Assembly (NCBI GenBank): GCA_025677825.1
Contig: JAIXMO010000017.1
Span: forward strand, 372,001-436,000
DNA: 64,000 nt
Direction of reading: 5' to 3'
DNA from: Helicostylum pulchrum
Lineage: Eukaryota > Mucoromycota > Mucoromycetes > Mucorales > Mucoraceae
Under the pieces are notes generated by a model. It ran no database searches. It was given only the letters and a program-made list of their open reading frames with translations, and was not told where the DNA came from. Positions within the stretch are counted from its first letter, which is position 1; each line of letters opens with the position of its first letter. Position numbers and translations under genes: made by a program. Positions 20,156 to 31,743 of the stretch are shown piece after piece.

Positions 20156-23100
20156 ATATCGGAAAAGCCTTTGTTACTACTTCAAGCAGACATTGGAATT
20201 TTCGTTCCTTTAAAGAAATACAGTAAGTAAATAGTAAGTTAAAACGAGTATAGCGGGACATAGTGTATATATATCCATTGATCTATAGGCTCGTTTCTAC
20301 TATCTCCTACAATAGGGATAGAACAGATGTTAAAGCTTTGGGTTCGGACTGTGAAGAAGAAGCCGAAGGCAACATATTGATTGATAATTTTCGCGATGGG
20401 TTATACAACTTGTTTAAAAAGGGCAAGGAAGCTTGGGACGAAGAGGATACATTTTTGATGAAGGCAGTTTCTGATTATTTACCCCTAGCGGTAAAGAATA
20501 CCATGGAAAAAACCGAATTAGAAATAAAAAGCTTCGATTTATTTCACTACGCGTTTATTGTTCCTTCTGAATGGGAAGAGGAAATGAGAGATGATATTTT
20601 TCGACCAATTTTTGTTCAATCTAATTTGATATCAAATGAAGATCACCAAGACAGACTTTTATTTTTCTCGGAAATAGAATCCATTTTTTATGCAGTGCCA
20701 AATGACCGCTTGCTAAGGTATTCTTCCAAGAGAGGGAAAAATACAATCTTGTGCAGACTTACCCCTGAAGAAGGAAAAACTTTAGTAAAATTTGATGTGA
20801 TTCGAACTACAAACACTTTATACGACCATCCAAATGCAGAATTGTTTCCGAAAGTTATGAAGTCAAGCTCCGTCTCTGTTACCAACGACGATATTGAAGG
20901 CTGTATTAAAGAATTTTTAAGAACCAATTTATTTCCAGTGGCTGCAGATGATGGTGGGGCGATAACATTATTAAACACCGAGTTGATTCCTTTTGATGAA
21001 GATCAGATTATAGAAGACATAATAAAAGAAATAAATCGTCAGCGAATACCTTCATTGGTAAGTATGACTTGATATGAGCGTCAAAATTTTAACGACTTGT
21101 ATAGATAGGATAAAAAAACCAAAGGAACAAAATCTTGGATAACATGTGAAAAGAGCAGGATGTTGAGCGAAAGCCAGAAAAAATTTATACAATCACTTTC
21201 TCCTTTTAGTGTATCCGCTGAAATAAGTACATTCCTCTTTGGCCGCATTAAAGATATAATTTCGAATAACTTTACAATGAGATACGAATTTTTGTTGGTT
21301 ACAGACATATACTCTAACCAAAGCAGTATATCTATAAATATGATTAAATGGCTAATACGTTTTTTGGAGTATAATATACGCTCTTTAAATTCTATTGTTA
21401 CAATAGCTAAAATCGATCTAGATACAGACTATGTTAATTTGCAATATCTCTTAAAAGGGGCCGGTAGTGGTATTTTTGAAACCATTCAACATTCAGATAT
21501 ATACTGTGAGCCGCGAATAATGCTGTCAGAAGATTTAACCCCCTCCTCATCCGTATTTTTAAACTCAAAGCCAGACGCTATTATCAACTTGGGCATATAA
21601 AAATGCTGCATATTATTTAACATTAACTAAAGTTTATACAAATAGATATTTCACTCGGATCTACATTATTTACATATTTGCTTTTGGATGAAGACGGGTC
21701 TATCCAACAGATATTCAATCATGACTGTTTTATAGCGGACAAGTAGTAAAGTATTTTACATCAACTTTACTGTATAAAAGCTAACCTGGTTATAGTTTGC
21801 TTCCTTTGGGACATTTCTATACGTTTTCAAATATGGCAACCTTAAATGTTAAAGAGCAGTAAGTCTAGTAACAGAATACAATGGTATAAACAACATACAC
21901 TAATTTTTATTCAGATTCATACCATTTGCCGAAAGATACTTGCTAGGCGACCTGAATGATTTTACAGTCGATGACGGTGCTTTTATAAAAAAAAAATCTT
22001 TTATTTGAAGTAAAAGCTATATTGGGTAAGGACCTCTCCAACAGGGAAATATTAGTATCAACCAACAAGTCAAAATATATCAAGGCATTTATATTGATGT
22101 ACATGATCTATATTAAAGAAGATATATTGAACAAGTTACCGGATCAGCTAATATTTGATCATATCGATACGAAAGTTGGGTATGCTATTTCTATTGAAGC
22201 AATTTTATTAAACAATACTATTGGTACCAAAGACAATCTTCGAGATATTACGTTTGCAAGTGGATTAATACCAAAGGACAATGATTCTAAAAAACTACGA
22301 ATCACTACTCAAGGAGAAAGGATTTTACCTGCTATTCAAAAATCTTTGAAACTAGAATGTACGCTCAAGTCTTATTTTCTATTATGTCAATTACACGAAG
22401 TTTATGTACAGTTGACATTAAATCAAGTGGTAACAGCTCCCAGTTCGGAAGAACAGGAACATAAATCCATCATTGTACAGGAAGAAATAGTAGCCATTCC
22501 AAATATATACGATTCTCTGTGCACGAGTATGTGGCAAAACCTCGTACAAGATAGTAGTTTAATCGAACTTTGCGAAATGCATAAAACAAGCGACGGTAAC
22601 GACATCTTTGGCTTATTTTCATCAAATATCAAGACAGAATTCTTTATTAATTTGAAAGGCTATATTTTTGACAATGTAAGAGCTGTAAATGAATACAGCG
22701 CATTATTTTTCTTTTCTGACGGTTTGATGCTCGAATATGTAGGTGCTTAAAAATAATCCTGGCACGCAAAATACTGTCGACACAAATGCTTTAAAGTTAA
22801 ATAATTCTTGTAACTGAAAAGTCCGTTTGACAACTGCAGATATTATATTCATCTCTTTCACTCCAGTTTTACAAGATATTGCCTGTACTCTATCTGGATC
22901 TTTGTTAAATAAGGAACTCTTTGGAAAGTACATGAATATCGATTACCTCTTTAGATTTATCCATTTCAACAATAATCCGCAACTGCAATTCGCATTTGCA
23001 AGAATATTAGAAGAGGAAGCGGACAACTTTAATTTATAATTAGGAATTGATACATCTTGTTTGCCCGTACCAGAGCTATTTAGCCAACTCCTACAGCCAG

Positions 23101-23716
23101 CTATTGATCATCGACCATTATGCTATAAAGATTTCAAAACTGGTGCTTTACAACAAGTGTGTAGTGAAAATTATGTTTTTGGTATAACTCAAAATAAAGA
23201 CTTCGGGGCATGTCCTTTATATAAAGCCGAAATAACAGATACAAAAACTATTAAATGCGGCGATAATATTGTCTTCCCCTTTTTAAATAAAGGGAGAATA
23301 ATAAATAATGTTCGATCAAACAGAACATTTTATTTGTGGAAAGAAAGTGCATGGAAGTTTTCTAAATTTGATATAGGTAATAGTTTATATTAGTGACATG
23401 TTGATGCATAACTAACGCTGATTTTCATACTTTAGGGGTGTCCTGGTTTAAAGCGATGAATTATTTAGAGAATAATGAAACGCTTTCCCGCGATGATAAC
23501 ATTTATCTACACGTCGATACTGCAAGTGTATATCCCGGTATGGCTTATAAAGGGAAAGGTGTGAAAATATCTGTAATGGTTTCCGTAAGCTACGTATATT
23601 ATACTTCCTCCCTCCAGTTTTCCATAAAACTTATCGTCGCAGATACCGGAGATGTAAACCTAACAGGTGTAATAGAAGCAGCCGAACCGTTGACCCTTAC
23701 TAGACTGAAACTGTAA
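20156..23716 (+). pseudogene. Hsp70/actin-like ATPase-fold protein family, decayed multi-exon copy
   Basis: Ordered exons can be joined in phase: 20156-20222, 20289-21057, 21109-about 21587, then 21646 onward, 22022-22675, 22743-23382 and 23436-23716. Text such as FHYAFIVPSEWEEEMRDDIF, LLFFSEIESIFYAV, KRGKNTILCRL, SSSVFLNSKPDAIINL, KVGYAISIEAILL and LQQVCSENYVFGI matches, from memory, a large Mucorales family with a divergent actin-like ATPase fold. The N-terminal phosphate-binding exon (DFGTT-type) is not present upstream. Lesions: a non-GT (GC) donor near 21590, a one-base shift in an A10 run near 21987-21996, an in-frame TGA at about 22816 and a TAA at about 23037. Most introns still look functional, so decay is recent. 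Confidence 0.65.
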
Positions 23717-24057
23717 AATAAACTATTTTACGTTTGTTAGGTGTTTTTTTGTCGCATTACTTTTCCCCTAATAATGACACTTATATTAAATAAATACCAC
23801 CCAGTATACTTTAATAATGTATGAACTTTTTTTTGCGGGGGAGGGGGGCTCTTGATACACGGTCTATTTACGAAAGTATTACCCTATTATAAATATGACA
23901 TTATTCCTTTCAGATAATCAGGTAACAAAAAAACTGAAAACGAAAACATTGGAGCGACAAAGAAACCAAAGGAAGAAAAAGATAGCGTCTGGGTAACTAT
24001 CATGTTAGGTAAAGATATTGATAAAGATTTGAGCATTACAATAGATTAATAGTACAG
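23717..24057. other. Pseudogene 3' flank and a short coding-like remnant
   Basis: 23718-23862 matches 36683-36826, the 3' flank of the deleted copy, so duplication extends beyond the stop codon. At 23920-24049 a frame reads ATKKPKEEKDSVWVTIMLGK and ends in ITID at a stop; it may be the last exon of another lost gene. Confidence 0.4.
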
Positions 24058-24151
24058 CAGTGGCTCTGTTTAGGGGTAACCTTATTTAAGGTATGTTCGA
24101 TATAAGGGTGGGTTTCTTCCAGATTTCGGCCACCCTTAAATCGAGCCACTA
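24058..24151. mobile_element. Very short MITE-like element with inverted ends
   Basis: Left end (24058-24081) CAGTGGCTCTGTTTAGGGGT; right end read in reverse (24150-24128) AGTGGCTCGATTTAAGGGTG: about 18 of 22 positions match. Total about 94 bases. Its interior carries TCGATATAAGGGTGGGTTTC and TTCCAGATTTC, matching the 20.0 and 44.6 kb fragments. Confidence 0.55.
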
Positions 24152-25368
24152 CCTTAGTATCACGATTCCAACTAATTGATGAATAGAGAGAACAGTTTTA
24201 TAAAGTTAAAAAGCTGTGTAGGTTTCTATTCCAGATTATAAATATGAAAAAGACACAGTAGCGCCGAACAGAAACTCTGGATGAAATATTTCAACATCCT
24301 ATTAGACAGGTTATGTACAGAGTTGGGATACAAACCCTCACACAGCTCTCTAATAAGTCAATACTGTGGGGATATCCTAATGAAGTACGACTAAGTAAGT
24401 ATTTTTTTTATAAGGGCAGAAAACAAAAAGGTAAGAGGGAAGAATAATATGTACGGCAGTTTCGAGGGTTATGCTCTCCGGTGACCGCTTCTCATTTTTA
24501 TTAGCAGGACGCATTACTGTTTTCAAACGCAGAAAGTAAAAGTCGGATCTACGCGAAAATACTTGGTATAATACTTTCTCTCTTTCTATGCGCACAAATA
24601 GGTTGATCAAGCTCGTTTCTATATTTCGGTACACAACGAGAATAAAGAAAAAAGTTTATTTGTTGTTATTTTCTGTGACACCAATAACCGTCAATGACAT
24701 CACTTTGCCAGAGATATGCACTTTTCTTTTTGGTTTTTTGCAAAGCGATTGAAACTAAAAAAAAAGAAAGAGTTTTTTTCTTGTACAAAAAGTACATGAT
24801 AAAACTATAAACAAAAAAGATCAAAGGTGTTTGCGAACCCAAGTGATTGGAGAAAAGATAAGAGTTTTCTGATCAGGCGCATTTTTATTTTATTTATTCT
24901 AACCGGTCTTATTTGCAATGATCCACTGTTTGGTTTACCCAGCGTAAAAGCATACAGCTTTGTTAGAAAACTCGATGTCGTTTATATCATGATCTTGACG
25001 CGTGAAAAAGTTAAAACTACTTGCCGCTTTATCTAATAGCAAATAAATAAAACTGTATTTTCTTTGCGGAAAAAGCTATATAGAACAGTAATGAGATTCT
25101 TCATAGTACGCTTAAAGTTGAGAGAGTAATACAGTTTCTTTTCACTGCCAAAAGTGATGCAAAGTAAAAACGTTTCTTTGAAACGTCATCTAGCAATTGA
25201 AGTCCGATACAAATCTCTCTTTTTTTTTTTTTTTTTATCTAAAACTCTTTACTTGGATTCCCCCCTTTTTTTTGTTTGCAAGAAAAAAAGACCAGTAAGT
25301 TTCAAAAAGCGAGTTCTTCTTTTTTCTTAACGTTTTAAAAACTTTTTTTTATATTTTATTAGTATAAC
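24152..25368. other. Intergenic, 1.2 kb, promoter of V-ATPase E at the end
   Basis: No gene model supported. Long T tract at 25221-25237 and T-rich leader just upstream of the V-ATPase ATG. Confidence 0.35.
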
Positions 25369-26384
25369 ATGTCCACAGCTAGACCCCTTAACGATGACGA
25401 AGTCTTTAATGAGATGAAAAAGATGGTAACGTATTATTTAACTTTTTTGTTTTGTTTCTCGAGATGGTTTCTAACTTTTTGTTCTTTAGGTTGCCTTCAT
25501 TAAGCAAGAAGCTTTAGAGAAGGCTAGAGAGATTAAAGTCAAGGTAAGTTTCTTTTTTTAGCAAGTTAGTTTATTGTTAACACCTTTTTTTTTAATAAAT
25601 GTATTTAGGCAGATGAAGAGTTCAATATTGAAAAGGTACCAAAAAAAAAAAAAAAAAAAAAAAAAAAACGCGCTTTTTTCTAAACAAAAAAGTTTATATA
25701 TGAATAGGCAAAGATTGTTCGTCAAGAGTCTTTAAATATTGAAGCAGTTTTTGAACGCAAGATTAAGCAAGCCGAAGTTCAAAAGAGAATGTAAGTGTTT
25801 TTTTTTAAAAAAAATATAACATGAAACAACAAAAATGTTGATTGAAACACTTTAGTGCTCAATCAAACCATATCAATAAAGCCCGTCTTCGAATCCTTCA
25901 ACAACGTCAGCAAGTCCTTGATGAGTTGTTTGAGGAAACCGATGGTCTTATTCATCAAATCTCAGAGGACGAAGAACAATACGCTACATTGTTGCAAGGA
26001 CTTATTCTTCAAGGTGCATATGCTCTTATGGAAGAAGATATTGAAATCCGTTGTCGTGAACAAGATATTGATCAAGTTAATAGTGCTGTTGAAAACATTT
26101 CTGAAAGATATGAGGAAGACATGAAGTTTACTCCTAACTTTGTTATTAGTGAAGATTATCTTGCTGCTGCTTCTGCTGGTGGTGTAGTCATGTCTGGTCA
26201 TCACGGTAAGATCACCGTTGATAACACACTTGGTGCTCGTTTGGATATTTCCAAGGAAGAGGTAAAAAAAAGTTCATATATATACAATTAAATATTTACT
26301 TACTTTTTTTATATCTTGTAGATGTTACCTCAAATTCGTTTTGCCTTGTTTGGTCATTCTGCTAGTAGAGCTTTCTTCAACTAA
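25369..26384 (+). CDS. VMA4: V-type proton ATPase subunit E
   Basis: Six exons: 25369-25425, 25490-25543, 25609-25635, 25708-25790, 25856-26261, 26322-26384; 229 residues, the usual family length. Exon 3 is only 27 bases. N-terminal long helix (MKKMVAFIKQEALEKAREIK, ADEEFNIEKAKIVRQESLNI) is the peripheral-stalk coiled coil. The C-terminal domain has TVDNTLGARLDISKEEMLPQ and ends IRFALFGHSASRAFFN. Subunit E with G forms the stator of the V1 sector, which acidifies vacuoles and endosomes. Intron 3 carries a poly-A run of about 26. Confidence 0.95.
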
Positions 26385-26576
26385 AAAAATAAATAAAACT
26401 TGTACAAAAAAAAAAGTGCTTTATTTTAACACACAGGAACCCTCAATTACAAATGTATTTTATTGGTCAATTTAAATACAAATAAAAAATCCTCATGATT
26501 TGTTTTAAAAAATAATAATAACATCATGCGATAAACAATTATCAAACAGTGAATGTGTGTATGAGTGTATGTGTAT

Positions 26577-26611
<35 letters not shown>

Positions 26612-26859
26612 CGTATGTGTATATACATGTATATGGTCAGTGTGTGTATGAATATAGTCATTATTAATTCAAGCCCCCCCCTTCCTTCTCCACCCCCCCT
26701 TTTTTTTTTTTTTTACTTTTGTATGTATATTTAGACAGACATTTATATATATACATCTTTTTTTTTAACCCCTACCCAATACTTTTTTTTTTCTTTTTCT
26801 CTCTTTTTTATATTATCCTTTTTCTCTTCTTTTTTTTTATTGTGTACAAGAAGGCTCCA
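26385..26859. other. Intergenic with GT microsatellite, Cdc4-like promoter
   Basis: A (GT)-rich tract about 26552-26640, with an uninterrupted GT run of about 15 units near 26579-26608, then pyrimidine-rich sequence up to the ATG at 26860. Confidence 0.6.
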
Positions 26860-28442
26860 ATGACAGACGACCTTTCACCACCAGCTACACCACCTTCAGC
26901 TAGTCCAATACCTCATAGATTAGACCTTTCCAGCAGTTTATGTTTAACTAATTCAGAACAAGATCAACTTTCTCATCTAAAAACCTCCTTTCACCTCCTA
27001 AACGGCGTACAAAAGCAATTTTTTTTATATGAAATTATAAATAGTTGCGATAACACACAGCTTACGTTTTTAAATGGTTTAATTGAACCAAGGCTCAAAG
27101 TGGACTTTTTAAAGGAATTACCACCAGAGCTTGCGCTTCATATTTTATCATACATTGATGTACCGTCCACTTTGTCTCGTGCTAATTGTGTTTCGAAATA
27201 CTGGAACTCTTTGATTAGGGATGAAAACTTGTGGAAATCTCTCTGTAAAAGTCACCAGTATAATAATTCAGTCGGTTCTTATCGAGATTATTTTAAAAGG
27301 AAATACAGTATTGCGTCTGCATGGAATCAAGGTGGCAAGGTCACTACAGTAGACGGTGGGTTCTCTCATGGTCTGGTGACCTCGCTTCAGTTTGATGAAA
27401 AATATACTGTCGTTGGATGTGATAATCATCGCATAGAAGTTTTCGATACAAATTCTGGTAAAAAGATTAAAACACTAGAAGGACATGAAGGTGGTGTCTG
27501 GGCATTACAATTTATAGGTGGAAATGAACATGACCCAGAACGAATTTTGCTCTCTGGTGGGTGCGACAGGTAAATAACATTTATTATTGTGTGTGTATTT
27601 ATACTAATAGTCTGCATCACAGAGATGTGAGGGTGTGGGATTTAAATCGTGGTAAATTGCGCCATGTACTTCGAGGTCATACGTCTACTGTAAGGTGCTT
27701 AAAAATAAGAGATAAACGTATTGCAGTTACTGGATCAAGAGACACGACATTACGAGTATGGGATATAAAGCGAGGTACATTATTACATGTATTATTAGGC
27801 CACCAAGCAAGTGTACGCTGTGTTGATATTCATAATGATATTGCGGTTTCTGGCTCATATGATTCAACTGCACGTATTTGGGATTTAAAATCAGGTCAAT
27901 GTAAACATGTATTAATCGGTCACGTTTCACAAATCTATACAATTGTCACAAATGGTACAATTATCGCAACTGGCTCACTTGATGCTCATATTCGGATTTG
28001 GTCTGTAGAGACGGGTGAATGTCTATCGACGCTTCACGGGCATACTTCTCTTGTAGGTCAGTTACAGTTATCGGGTACAACACTTGTCAGTGGTGGTGCT
28101 GATGGTTGCTTGAGAGTGTGGGATATGGAGACCTTTGAGTGTATTCAACAATTTTCGGCTCATGATAATTCAATCACTTGCTTACAGTTTGATGATCAAC
28201 ATATATTAAGTGCTGCTAATGATGGTAAAGTAAAGCTATGGGACATCAAGCGTGGTAGACTGTTGAGAAATTTCACGCAACCCTCAAAAATTGTTTGGAA
28301 GATTCAGTTCAATGACACAAAGGCTGTAGTTTTAATGCAAAGGCAAAGGTCCGATACTTCAATAGATGAAGGTAAAACCGTAATGGAAATACACGATTTC
28401 GATTTATCTTCAAACCATATAATAGATGATACCTTGCAGTAA
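26860..28442 (+). CDS. F-box/WD40 repeat SCF substrate receptor, Cdc4/Fbw7/Pop1-like
   Basis: Two exons: 26860-27569 and 27623-28442; 509 residues. F-box at about 87-128 (LPPELALHILSYIDVPSTLS, YWNSLIRDENLWKSLC). Seven to eight WD40 blades from about 165 on: LEGHEGGVWALQF, DVRVWDLNRGKLRHVLRGHT, TLRVWDIKRGTLLHVLLGHQ, ARIWDLKSGQCKHVLIGHVS, IRIWSVETGECLSTLHGHTS, LRVWDMETFECIQQFSAHDN, KVKLWDIKRGRLLRN. The intron lies inside a blade and the join restores it. Cdc4-type proteins recruit phosphodegrons to SCF for ubiquitylation. The ATG is chosen because upstream in-frame sequence is a T-rich leader. Confidence 0.9.
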
Positions 28443-29270
28443 AAAAATACATACACACAATTTCCCTCTTGTTTTTATAAATAATATTCCCCTCTCTTTT
28501 TTACTTGCTTTTCCTTTTCTTTTTTTTTTCTTTTTTTTCTTTTTTTTTTTTGATTTTTTTTTCTTTTTACCTTGCAATAAATGTCCTTTTTTTCTTAACT
28601 CGATGTAAGCGGGTACCTTGATATAGGAGAAAAACACCCTCGCAAAAAAAAAAGAAGGAGAGTTTATATGTGTTACAATCGTTTTTTGAGTGGAAAAAGA
28701 AAATGCCGTAGACTACCATTTAATTACTTCAAAAACGGAGACCCTCGTATCGAATTACCTTAAAAAGGACCCGTTCAGTAATATTTCCTAATCAAGTTTT
28801 TTACTTGATTGCGCCCAGTATTGACAAAAACCACGGCAAAAAGAACGGTTCTTTTTGTCGAGTGCCTGAAATGTTGATATTTTACAGTACGATAACTAAG
28901 AACTGGTAAAAAAAGGGAGACCAAAGGAGGGGGTTTATTATTGTAGTAGATGTGGTCAAGTTCTCAACTTTTTTTTTTTTTAAAGAATTATGCTGCAAGC
29001 TAAACAAATTAACGAAGTTCATCTTTTAGGTACCCTGTCACTTTACACACACACACACAGAGAGAGAGGGCGTCTGTCGTAAACCAATTATCTTTTCCCC
29101 TCGATTCAAAGCGCGAAGAACCGTAAAAAAAATACTTATTCCAAGGGCATCTGCAGGAAAGTTCGAGACACTTTTTTAATAACCGCCTTTTTTTTTTCTC
29201 CACTTTTTTTAAAAAAAAAAGTTGGTTTTTTTTTTAAAAAACCCTTTTTTATCCTTTTTCTTTTACTGAA
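28443..29270. other. Intergenic, 0.8 kb, no gene
   Basis: Strongly T-rich after the Cdc4-like stop, with short CA repeat (29046-29061) and A/T palindromic runs (29199-29240). No gene recognised. Confidence 0.4.
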
Positions 29271-29789
29271 ATGCAAGTGTTGCCATTATTGACACCCTCT
29301 AAATTCAATAGTCATAAACGATCTAGGTCAGAAGATGACGTTGATTCAAATTACTTTAAAAAGAGGTTATTATCACTTTCACCATCAAAGACAACCGACG
29401 AAGAAGAAGAAGTAATAGTAGACTTTAGGGGTAATGATACTACTGAGAATGATAAATTACCACAACAAACAGATGGATTAAATACAGCTTCACCCTTGCA
29501 AGATGAATTGGGTGAAACAAAGTATTGTATACCAGATTTAGTTTTAAATGAGAAAAATTCAAATCCGTAAGTAGAATTAATTTGTTTTTTTTTCTTTTTT
29601 TTTTTCTTAGTGACACTAATTATATGTATAATCATCATCATCATCAGTACTTCATTAGAAGCAGCTCAAGCTGGCCGATTAATTTTATATAAACCCAATA
29701 CCTATTTACCATTATCACCACCTTTAAGCCCTACTACTACTACTACTAGAAAAGGAGAAGATACTTACGAACCTATGGAAATTGATTAA
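29271..29789 (+). CDS. Small Ser/Thr/Pro-rich, probably nuclear protein of unknown function
   Basis: Two exons: 29271-29566 and 29648-29789; 145 residues, in phase. Basic segment KFNSHKRSRSEDDVDSNYFK near the start resembles a nuclear localisation signal with phospho-acceptor serines. Acidic middle (TTDEEEEVIVDF). The C-terminus (AGRLILYKPNTYLPLSPPLS, ending in EPMEID) has Ser-Pro sites suited to Cdk or MAPK phosphorylation. No domain recognised. The intron ends in a short TCA repeat before its AG. Confidence 0.65.
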
Positions 29790-29970
29790 GCAACAACAAA
29801 AAACACAACAACAAAATAGCTCTTGTAAATACTATTGCATAATCTTGGTTTATCGTTTTTTTTTCTCTCGCTTTATTTACACATTTATACATATTAACAT
29901 TCCTGATCACAAATAAAATTACGACGATTTTTTTTTTTTCTTCTTCTTTAACCCTTTTTTCTTTTTTTGT

Positions 29971-31447
29971 ATGATTTATTCAATTTCAAATAGTTGGAAA
30001 TATATTTCAATATCTATTGGACTTATTATTACTGTATGTGTTATAAATACAAGGTCAACCATCGATACCGATATCAACTTGTATAATTTTTGTCACCAAA
30101 ATAATTTCAGTCATAAGGAACACAAAACACATGAATTGACAGAAAGCGGTCAAGTGTCTCACATTAAAGCTAGAACAGGTGATAGTATGATACATGATTA
30201 TGTTTGGGACGGTGTACCAGTAAAAGGAGCATTTTACATGGTGGTACAGAATTCGGATTTACATAACGCTAGAGCCACCATACGTAGTTTGGAAGACAGA
30301 TTTAATTCTAGATTAAATACCTCGTATCCGTGGATCCTTTTAAACAGTCAGCCTTTTACACGTAAATTTAAAAAATACGCTCGTTTGGCTGCTAATGATC
30401 CAACAAAGGTATTCTTTGGTCAAATCGATTTAAATGCTTGGTCCTTGCCTTATTGGATCGATAATAATCGGGTTGAAACTGCTATGAAGCAAATGCTTCA
30501 TTATCAAGTTGAAAACTCTGATAGTCTGTACTATCATCAACTACAGAGGTACACTACGATACAAAAAGAAATTTATAAGTTGGACTAACTCTCTTTTTTT
30601 TTTAAAAAAAAAAAGATATCAAACTGGCTTATTTATGCATCATTCTCTTTTTGATACAGTGGAATATATTTGGCAAGTAGAGATGGGTACAACGTATACG
30701 TGTGATATGTTCCAAAACGACCCATTTCAAAAAATGAAAGACTCGAAAAAGAAAATTGGATTCGCGCTAGCGTCTACAGAATCTTCTTCAGGTATGTTTA
30801 GTTTATGGCCGGCGTCTCTTCAGTTTATGAAACAGTATTCGCAATGGGTTTTACCGATCGAGAAAACTATCATGTCTTGGCTGATTACTTCTGAGCGAGA
30901 GTATAATTTCTGTAATATCTGGACTTCCTTTCAAATCGTCGAAACGGAATTTTTAAAGTCTCCAGAGTATCAGATTTACTTTCAGTATCTTGATTATGTT
31001 GGAGGGTTTTTTTATGAAAGGTAAATTAAAGAACTAGGATGGAAATAGGAATTGCCTTTTTTTTTACTATTTTTTTATTTTATTTTATTTAGGTGGACAA
31101 CCGCTTCAGTTCGATCGATAGCTGCAGCCATGTTTTTAAAGACATCAGATCTTCATTTCTTTGAACAAGTTGGTTACACTGAAAGTAAAGGCGAACATTG
31201 TCCGCTAAATGAAGAGTTATTAGAATCATCGTGTACTTGTCAATATCAAAACACACTTGGTAAAAAAAAATAATCTGTGTATAACATTTAAACAATAATA
31301 TCTAATGTATATAAACTAGATTTACGCCCCAATAGCTGTAACATCGAATTAATACGTTTAACTAACCCAGAAACAATAAATACAATGGTTGATTTTGCTA
31401 AATCAAAATTAAATCTCAAGGAAGAAGCTCTGAATTTCGCCTCGTAA
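29971..31447 (+). CDS. KRE2/MNT1-family alpha-1,2-mannosyltransferase (GT15)
   Basis: Four exons: 29971-30548, 30616-31020, 31093-31259, 31320-31447; 425 residues, phases consistent. A short hydrophobic anchor near residues 8-28 marks a Golgi type II protein. Catalytic text is typical of GT15: MVVQNSDLHNARATIRSLED, YPWILLNSQPFTRKFKKYAR, FGQIDLNAWSLPYWID, RYQTGLFMHHSLFD (across intron 1), TYTCDMFQNDPF, SFQIVETEFLKSPEYQIYF, FFYERWTTASVRSIAAAM (across intron 2), HFFEQVGYT. Adds alpha-1,2-mannose to O- and N-linked glycans from GDP-mannose. Confidence 0.95.
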
Positions 31448-31743
31448 TTTTTTTTTTGTGCTTTAAAACAAATTCCCCATTCTAACAAACAAACCTTAAA
31501 ATAAAAATAGAGTATATAATTATTATTGTTCTTTTATAAAAATCCCAATAGATGGTTCTTGTCAATCTTATTTTTTTTTTTTCATATAATCGGAGGGTTT
31601 TGATCTATTTGTTGAATCTTTCATACCCTCGCTTTCAATAATAATCAAAGACACGAGAGAAAAAAAAATAACTAACCTTTTTCAATCTTCTTTTTTTTTT
31701 TTATTTCTAAAAAAAAAAAATATATATATCATTTTATACTAGT

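Noticed and set aside
28410..28637. Lysine-rich minus-strand frame after the Cdc4-like gene.
   Set aside because: It arises from the T-rich 3' flank; composition is pure low complexity.
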